Notes under the pieces: model-generated
The model's input: the letters and a program-made list of their open reading frames with translations, nothing else
Told to the model about the DNA's origin: nothing
The model's database searches: none
Shown: positions 6,401 through 10,420 of the stretch, one piece after another
Numbering within the stretch: the stretch's first letter is position 1
Layout of the letters: every line of letters begins with the position of its first letter
From: an uncultured Ruminococcus sp.
GTDB lineage: Bacteria > Bacillota > Clostridia > Oscillospirales > Acutalibacteraceae
Direction: 5' to 3'
NCBI GenBank assembly: GCA_902773065.1
Contig: CACYDD010000099.1
Coordinates: 1 to 10,420, forward strand
DNA length: 10,420 nucleotides
Program-made: the position numbers and the translations under genes

Positions 6401-9400
6401 AGAGCAGTACTTGAACAGCTGAGAAAAGCCTCCGAAGTAACAAAGCACCGCAGCAGCGAAGCATATGCCGCAAAGGCAGAAAGTATTGCCAATCTCCGTA
6501 AGGAACTGGATATTTACGAAGCTGCTCTTCACAGAAAGCATGACTGCGGAAAAAGCCTGTATGATCTGATTAATATATATGAGCTGAATTCACAATATGA
6601 TGATGTTACTTCTTTCTCGGAGGAAATCATCGATAATATGACCGAAGAAATGCTGGAGGATTTTGAGATCACTGTTCAGCGTGTGATCGCGGCGGCGAAG
6701 GCTGTCGGTCATCCTTATGAGCATCCGCTTACATATGTAGGAGCAACGATCTATACACAGCACTTGCGTATGCAGCTCCCGGAAAAGCTTTCTGAATATC
6801 AGAAAGCAGTTGAGGAAATTGAGCTGCCGCTGCGTAATTTTGGAATTGCCGCAGACCTGAAAACCGAAACTTTTGCACTTTCGGAAACAGCAGTAAAAAT
6901 TGCCAAAGAAAATGCCTTGTGGCTGAATTTGCCGAAAGCGTGGGCAAAGAATGAAAATATCACTACCTACCTGTTTGGTGTCTGGGAAATGTGTGAGCAT
7001 TTCAACAGAAAAAGAGCTACCTACGAAAGAATGTCACAGAAATGGAAGCCTGACTTTTTCAGTCTTGACGGTCATGCACTTTTGCTGGCATATCGTGATG
7101 CCAATACGAAATGGTTTCTTGCCAAAAATCTTGGAATCAAAAAGATCTTCAAGCAGCTTTCACAGTATGCAAATGAGCCGATCACTAAGGAAGATATTGA
7201 AAAAATCCTGACCGAGCTTTCCGATTATCAGGTTGAGGTGCAGGAGGCAGACAGACTTTTTGGTATGTACGGTGATGACCTTGGCAGTCTTTATAACGGT
7301 GATAATACTGACTGGACAGATATCAGCAAAAAGACCGAAATAGCAAAGGAAAGTGCTGCAAAATTAGAAGAGCTTACCGGTTCGGATGATTACAGAATTA
7401 AATATTGCTCTGACAAGGAAATGAAAGAACCTGTCAATGCACTTTTAGATCGTTGGGAGCAGCTTGCTTCTGCAAGAAAAGAACTGTACGGACTGCTGGA
7501 TATCACCAAGCCCGATGAAGCAGAATGGATAGAAAATGAATTGAAACTTTGCAGCGATATTAAAGAAAATTCTGATTCGCTCAAAGAGTGGATCTCATGG
7601 AACGATATTGCCGATGATGCACAGGCAAAGGGTTTGCAGCCTGTTACGGATGCTTACCGCTGCGGTATGGCACATGATAAGGTAGAAGGCTCTTATAAAA
7701 AGACGATCGCAAAACAGTTGTCAATGAAGGTGATTGACGGAAGTATGGTGCTGAATAAATTCTCGGGACCTGTATTTGATGAAAAGATCGAGCAGTTCAA
7801 GAGAATGGACAGAGAGTTTACCGCACTGACAAGAAAAGAGATCTATTGCAGACTTGCCGCCAAAGTGCCGAATTTCTCCAGAGAAGCAGCGCAAAGCTCA
7901 GAACTTGGTATTTTGCAGAGAGCAATCCGCAGCGGCGGAAGGGGGATCAGCATCAGACAGCTGCTCGAACAGCTGCCGAATATGCTGCCAAGACTTTGCC
8001 CGTGTATGCTGATGAGTCCGATTTCTGCGGCACAATATCTTGATCCGAACCGTGAACCGTTTGATATTGTCGTGTTTGACGAAGCCTCACAGCTTCCGAC
8101 CTGCAAGGCGATAGGCGCACTCGCAAGAGGTAAAAATGCCGTAATTGTAGGTGACCCGAAGCAGATGCCGCCGACCTCCTTCTTTGCAAATAATTCTGTT
8201 GATGAGGATAATCTTGACATTGAGGATCTCGAAAGTATACTTGATGATTGTCTGGCACTGAGTATGCCGCAGACACACCTGTTGTGGCACTACCGCAGCC
8301 GTCATGAAAGCCTGATCGCATTCAGTAACCATGAATTCTATGAAAATAAACTCTACACATTCCCGTCCGTCAATGACAGGGAAGCAAAAGTAAAACTGAT
8401 TCCTGTAGACGGTGTATTTGAAAGAGGAAAAACACGTCAGAACCGTGCTGAAGCGGAAGCCGTGATAGAAGAACTTAAACGCAGATGCCACGACAGCAAT
8501 GAATCAAAATACAGTGTGGGTGTTGTTACCTTCAATATCAATCAGCAGAACCTGATCGATGACCTTCTGACCGAAGCCTGCAAGGATGATCCCGAACTGG
8601 AAGAATGGGCTTATCATTCTGACGAACCGATCTTTATCAAGAACCTTGAAAATGTACAGGGGGATGAAAGAGATGTCATTCTCTTCTCGGTAGGCTATGG
8701 TCCCGACAGTGAGGGCAGGGTATCGATGAATTTCGGACCGCTGAACCGTGAGGGCGGCTGGAGAAGATTAAATGTTGCAGTTTCCCGTGCAAGGTGTGAA
8801 ATGACGGTTTATTCCTCTTTGACAGCGGATGTGATCAATCTGTCGAGAACATCAGCAGAAGGTGTTGCATCACTGAAAGCATTCCTGGAATATGCTTCTG
8901 GCAAGGAAATGAGCCGTGACAGAAATACCGTAAGGTCGGATATCAATAACCGCAGCGGTGTTGCGGACTGCATTTGCAGGGCACTGGAAGAAAACGGTTA
9001 TAAAGCTGAGCGCATGGTGGGTCATTCCGAATACAGGGTAGATGTCGGTGTGATCGATCCCAACGATCCGGAAAAATATATCCTTGGTATACTTCTTGAC
9101 GGTGGTAGTTACAGAGCCGCTAAAACCACAAGAGACCGTGAACTGGCACAGATTGATGTGCTGAAAAGTCTCGGCTGGAATATTATCCGCATCTGGTCGA
9201 TGGACTGGTGGGATAACAGCAATAAGGAGATCAACCGGATTCTTGACACGGTAGAACGTCTGAAAGAAAACGCCCAACCAGAGGATGAAGAAGAAACCGT
9301 AACAGATGGTGCTTTGGACTTCTCCGACAGTGACGATGAGGTCAAAGAGCCTGAGATCCCGACCTATGAAGCGACTGTACTGGAGCTGACAAAGGCAAGT

Positions 9401-9952
9401 GTGGATATCCTTCTGACACCGAGATTTAAGGATATGAACCGCCGCAGGCTGAAAAGTGTTATCGAGAATGAAGCACCGATCACCGAAGAGCTTCTGGCAA
9501 GAAGAGTTATCAAGAGTTTCGGCATCCCGAGAATGACAGAGAAACTTCAGAAAATCATGAGTGACATGATCGCATTGCTTACAACACCGAAAATAAAGCA
9601 GGGCGATACCCTGATTTACTGGAGCGATAAGATAAAGCCGTCAGTCTATAAACATTTCCGCAAAAACGGCGAGGGCGATAATTATCGTGATGCCAACGAT
9701 GTTCCTTATATGGAAGCGGCGAATGCTGTTATCTATATTCTTTATGATGAAGCAAGCATAGCGAAGAGCGACCTGATTAAGGAAGGCGTAAAGCTGATGA
9801 ATTATACAGCAAGGGGCATTATCCTTGATGTTTTCGAGGGTGCGATAGAATTCCTTGTAAAGCAGGAATTACTCACCATAGACGAAAATGATATATGTTC
9901 TCTCACACGTGCCGGCATGGAACGTGCAGAATTCAACCGTACAGAAGACTAA
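3485..9952 (+). CDS. Giant DUF4011-helicase-Vsr/DUF3320 protein with N-terminal acidic repeats and transglutaminase-like domain; Hhe-type defence candidate
   Basis: This protein has 2155 residues, numbered from the TTG start. Order of parts: a Lys-rich start (1-25); a Glu-rich 16-residue repeat tract (59-230); a beta-rich segment (about 235-350); a transglutaminase-like domain with Cys456 (GTCID), His482 (PGHIFAGVWL) and Glu520 (VVECTAMN) in triad order; DUF4011 from about 608 (WERKLLDLGLRNALINF); and a superfamily 1 helicase. Its motifs are Walker A GPPGTGKS 912-919, motif Ia near 936-950, Walker B DEAS 1532-1535, GDPKQMPP 1556-1563, HYRSRHE around 1603, VQGDE 1724-1728 and NVAVSRAR 1763-1770. 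About 600 residues, partly coiled-coil-like, separate motif I from motif II. A Vsr/MTES_1575-type domain follows (about 1820-1910: RVDVGV with Asp1853, ILLDGG with Asp1872, LGWNIIRIWSMDWW), then DUF3320 (about 1990-2035, APITEELLARRV) and a C-terminal tail. I recall DUF4011-helicase-Vsr proteins as anti-phage candidates (Hhe). Likely cytoplasmic, ATP-driven action on nucleic acid. The usual catalytic Glu of the nuclease motif is Leu1870, so cleavage is uncertain. The gene stands alone behind its own promoter. Confidence 0.93.
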   Translation: MGRKKKKNYKKGKQGVKTVPVKKESEEIEEKDQIVKTDEAEEVIETKVESAENTEVQAEEKSEVTESEKAEEESEVEEPETAEKETEEKSEVTEPETAEEVTEEKTEVEEPETAEKETEEKSEVTEPETVEEVTEEKTEVAEPETAEKETEEKTEVAEPETAEKETEEKSEVTESEKSEEESEEKTEVAEPETAEKETEEKTEVAEPETAEEVTEEKSEITEPETAEEEPEEILELAINPELDIEADIVPAVNFALQHNGVKTIKSIVIKNNSDVKYANAELRITSDSDFSIPYHEYIEYIPEKSNFEIRNIDLKLNGNVLAGLTERITGNLNIELICDSKIVFAKQNEMTVLAYDEWHGFLVYPELLSAFVTPNHPAITKIVSKGAELLEKWTDDPSFTGYQRQDPDSVLKQAAAVYGAIQEQNIVYSVPPASFEKVGQRIRLCDSVLENKMGTCIDMTLLYASALEAVGLNPILIIKPGHIFAGVWLEEQTFPESVQDDPSLLSKKLAEGVNEMAVVECTAMNAKKSMSFDEASAAAAKEVPEAVCIIDVKRSRCSGIRPIPARIKTESGWEIERPELDENELTAAPKNLSDTVGTDDIEETPATRKQQWERKLLDLGLRNALINFRMSKTTVPLMISSIDDLEDALADGDDFSVLPCPEDVSVPKTVTFDNIHELGETAPLIQSEFKNHRLRSVLNESKLNAAVKELYRASKTAIEENGANTLYIALGLLRWYENPKSTRARYAPVLLLPIEIVRKSAAKGYVIRLRDDEAVMNITILEKLKQDFDISISGLDPLPLDEHGIDTRKVFTIIRKAVMDRKNWDVLESAYLGIFSFSQFVMWNDIRNRSEELEKNKIVKSLMEGRITWDAPEMELGKRVPEDDVLLPLPADASQLYAIEAASRGESFVLHGPPGTGKSQTITALIANALAQGKTVLFVAEKMAALEVVQKRLEKIGIGDFCLELHSNKSKKRAVLEQLRKASEVTKHRSSEAYAAKAESIANLRKELDIYEAALHRKHDCGKSLYDLINIYELNSQYDDVTSFSEEIIDNMTEEMLEDFEITVQRVIAAAKAVGHPYEHPLTYVGATIYTQHLRMQLPEKLSEYQKAVEEIELPLRNFGIAADLKTETFALSETAVKIAKENALWLNLPKAWAKNENITTYLFGVWEMCEHFNRKRATYERMSQKWKPDFFSLDGHALLLAYRDANTKWFLAKNLGIKKIFKQLSQYANEPITKEDIEKILTELSDYQVEVQEADRLFGMYGDDLGSLYNGDNTDWTDISKKTEIAKESAAKLEELTGSDDYRIKYCSDKEMKEPVNALLDRWEQLASARKELYGLLDITKPDEAEWIENELKLCSDIKENSDSLKEWISWNDIADDAQAKGLQPVTDAYRCGMAHDKVEGSYKKTIAKQLSMKVIDGSMVLNKFSGPVFDEKIEQFKRMDREFTALTRKEIYCRLAAKVPNFSREAAQSSELGILQRAIRSGGRGISIRQLLEQLPNMLPRLCPCMLMSPISAAQYLDPNREPFDIVVFDEASQLPTCKAIGALARGKNAVIVGDPKQMPPTSFFANNSVDEDNLDIEDLESILDDCLALSMPQTHLLWHYRSRHESLIAFSNHEFYENKLYTFPSVNDREAKVKLIPVDGVFERGKTRQNRAEAEAVIEELKRRCHDSNESKYSVGVVTFNINQQNLIDDLLTEACKDDPELEEWAYHSDEPIFIKNLENVQGDERDVILFSVGYGPDSEGRVSMNFGPLNREGGWRRLNVAVSRARCEMTVYSSLTADVINLSRTSAEGVASLKAFLEYASGKEMSRDRNTVRSDINNRSGVADCICRALEENGYKAERMVGHSEYRVDVGVIDPNDPEKYILGILLDGGSYRAAKTTRDRELAQIDVLKSLGWNIIRIWSMDWWDNSNKEINRILDTVERLKENAQPEDEEETVTDGALDFSDSDDEVKEPEIPTYEATVLELTKASVDILLTPRFKDMNRRRLKSVIENEAPITEELLARRVIKSFGIPRMTEKLQKIMSDMIALLTTPKIKQGDTLIYWSDKIKPSVYKHFRKNGEGDNYRDANDVPYMEAANAVIYILYDEASIAKSDLIKEGVKLMNYTARGIILDVFEGAIEFLVKQELLTIDENDICSLTRAGMERAEFNRTED
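3659..4174 (+). repeat. 48-nt in-frame tandem repeat encoding an acidic 16-residue motif
   Basis: Ten full 48-nt units and one 36-nt unit (3707-3742, four codons short) run head to tail inside the giant gene. The translated unit is close to EEKSEVTEPETAEEVT, with variants EEKTEVAEPETAEKET and EEKSEVTESEKAEEES. A higher order is visible: units at 3743-3838 and 3839-3934 form a 96-nt pair differing at only about six positions, and the rare ESEK variant recurs at 3659 and 3983. The tract has no hydrophobic core and should be a disordered or extended acidic linker. Near-identical DNA suggests recent expansion and probable length variation between strains. Confidence 0.93.
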
Positions 9953-9957
9953 AACAA

Positions 9958-10000
9958 GCGGAGTGCCTCCGTCGCAAAATTGACAGCGGAGGCACTCCGC
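9958..10000. terminator. Strong GC-rich hairpin after the giant gene (14-bp perfect stem)
   Basis: GCGGAGTGCCTCCG at 9958-9971 pairs perfectly with CGGAGGCACTCCGC at 9987-10000, leaving a 15-nt loop. It starts five nt after the stop codon. On the plus strand the stem is followed by AATTATC, with no T-run. On the minus strand it is followed by TTGTTTT (9957-9951), so its intrinsic-terminator geometry is better for minus-strand transcription. In the plus direction it may act as a weak terminator, an RNA 3'-end protector or a processing site. No promoter is evident between it and the next gene. Confidence 0.6.
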
Positions 10001-10030
10001 AATTATCAAATTGAACAGAGAGGTACAGAG

Positions 10031-10420
10031 ATGGAAACGAATTTTAATGCGTTGAGAGATAATCTTGTTTATGTGATAAAGGAATCCCAGATCAAACTTG
10101 GTTATACACCAAACGCTGTCAGGTTGAATTATCCACTTGATTCGCTGAACAGATTTTTTGGCACAGAACTTGATAAAGAGGAAATGCAAAGTGTACTTAG
10201 TGAGTTTTCAGATGATGTCAAAGACGAGCTTGGCGAGATCGAAATATCGGAATTTGAGGGAATGTTTACACTGATTATTCCGCCGCAGGGGGTACAGTTT
10301 GTGCATGAGAACATCAAAGACAGCGGATTTCTGACGGAACTGATCGATTTGATGAAAAATCAGGGGAACAACATAACAATCAATGATATCCTTGCGGTGT
10401 TTCACAAATATTCTGACAAG
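10031..10420 (+). CDS. DUF3877-like hypothetical protein, 3' end cut by the window
   Basis: An open frame starts at ATG 10031 and stays open for 130 codons to the window edge. A ribosome binding site AGAGAGG lies at 10017-10023, seven nt upstream. The protein begins METNFNALRDNLVYVIKESQ and continues with IKLGYTP and VRLNYPLDSLNRFFG. That pattern (a helix, then KLGY, then RLxYPLxSLN) matches my memory of the DUF3877 family of uncharacterised Firmicutes proteins, usually about 170 residues. No signal peptide, membrane helix or catalytic motif is visible; the rest is acidic and probably alpha/beta. It lies 78 nt after the giant gene in the same direction, with the hairpin in between and no clear promoter of its own, so read-through or RNA processing would be needed. 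A functional tie to the helicase is unproven. Confidence 0.75.
   Translation, partial: METNFNALRDNLVYVIKESQIKLGYTPNAVRLNYPLDSLNRFFGTELDKEEMQSVLSEFSDDVKDELGEIEISEFEGMFTLIIPPQGVQFVHENIKDSGFLTELIDLMKNQGNNITINDILAVFHKYSDK

Noticed and set aside
7953..8491. Two long minus-strand open frames opposite helicase motifs II-IV
   Set aside because: The plus strand here encodes DEAS, GDPKQMPP and HYRSRHE, so the antisense frames are shadows.
9869..10189. 106-codon minus-strand open frame spanning the 3' hairpin
   Set aside because: It overlaps the end of the giant gene and the start of the DUF3877-like gene in antisense, shows no family pattern and lacks a convincing ribosome binding site.

Overview
The window looks like a chromosomal segment of a low-GC Gram-positive gut bacterium, probably a Clostridia member close to Ruminococcus / Oscillospiraceae. 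The grounds are strong GGAGG-type ribosome binding sites, a TTG start, very AT-rich promoters of the sigma-A type, and the protein families present. No species can be named from sequence alone. There are no tRNA or rRNA genes, CRISPR arrays, insertion sequences or integrases.

Layout. Left block (30-3277, minus strand): a tight four-gene operon read right to left. It encodes a RadC/JAB-like protein with a broken metal site (3277-2561), a second RadC/JAB-like protein with an intact metal site (2559-1879), an OmpR-family response regulator (1866-1165) and its sensor histidine kinase (1175-30). Gaps are 1 nt and 12 nt, and the last pair overlaps by 11 nt. Middle (3278-3484): an AT-rich divergent promoter region of about 200 nt. 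It has a good sigma-A promoter in each direction, and the same 10-mer covers both -10 boxes; one copy forms half of a perfect palindrome. Right block (3485-9952, plus strand): one giant gene of 2155 codons. In order it encodes a Lys-rich start, a Glu-rich 16-residue tandem repeat, a beta-rich segment, a transglutaminase-like domain (Cys-His-Glu), DUF4011, a superfamily 1 helicase split by a long insertion, a Vsr/MTES_1575-type endonuclease-like domain with an altered active site, and DUF3320. It is followed by a strong hairpin (9958-10000) and the start of a DUF3877-like gene that runs off the window end.

How it may work together. The giant protein has the DUF4011-helicase-Vsr architecture, which I recall being reported as an anti-phage defence candidate (Hhe), so it is best read as a nucleic-acid-sensing or nucleic-acid-cleaving effector. 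The divergent operon pairs RadC-like proteins with a two-component system. The shared promoter sequences raise the possibility of co-regulation, but nothing in the sequence proves a single system. The most notable points are the active/inactive JAB pair, the promoter palindrome, the acidic repeat tract, and the loss of the usual catalytic Glu in the nuclease-like domain.
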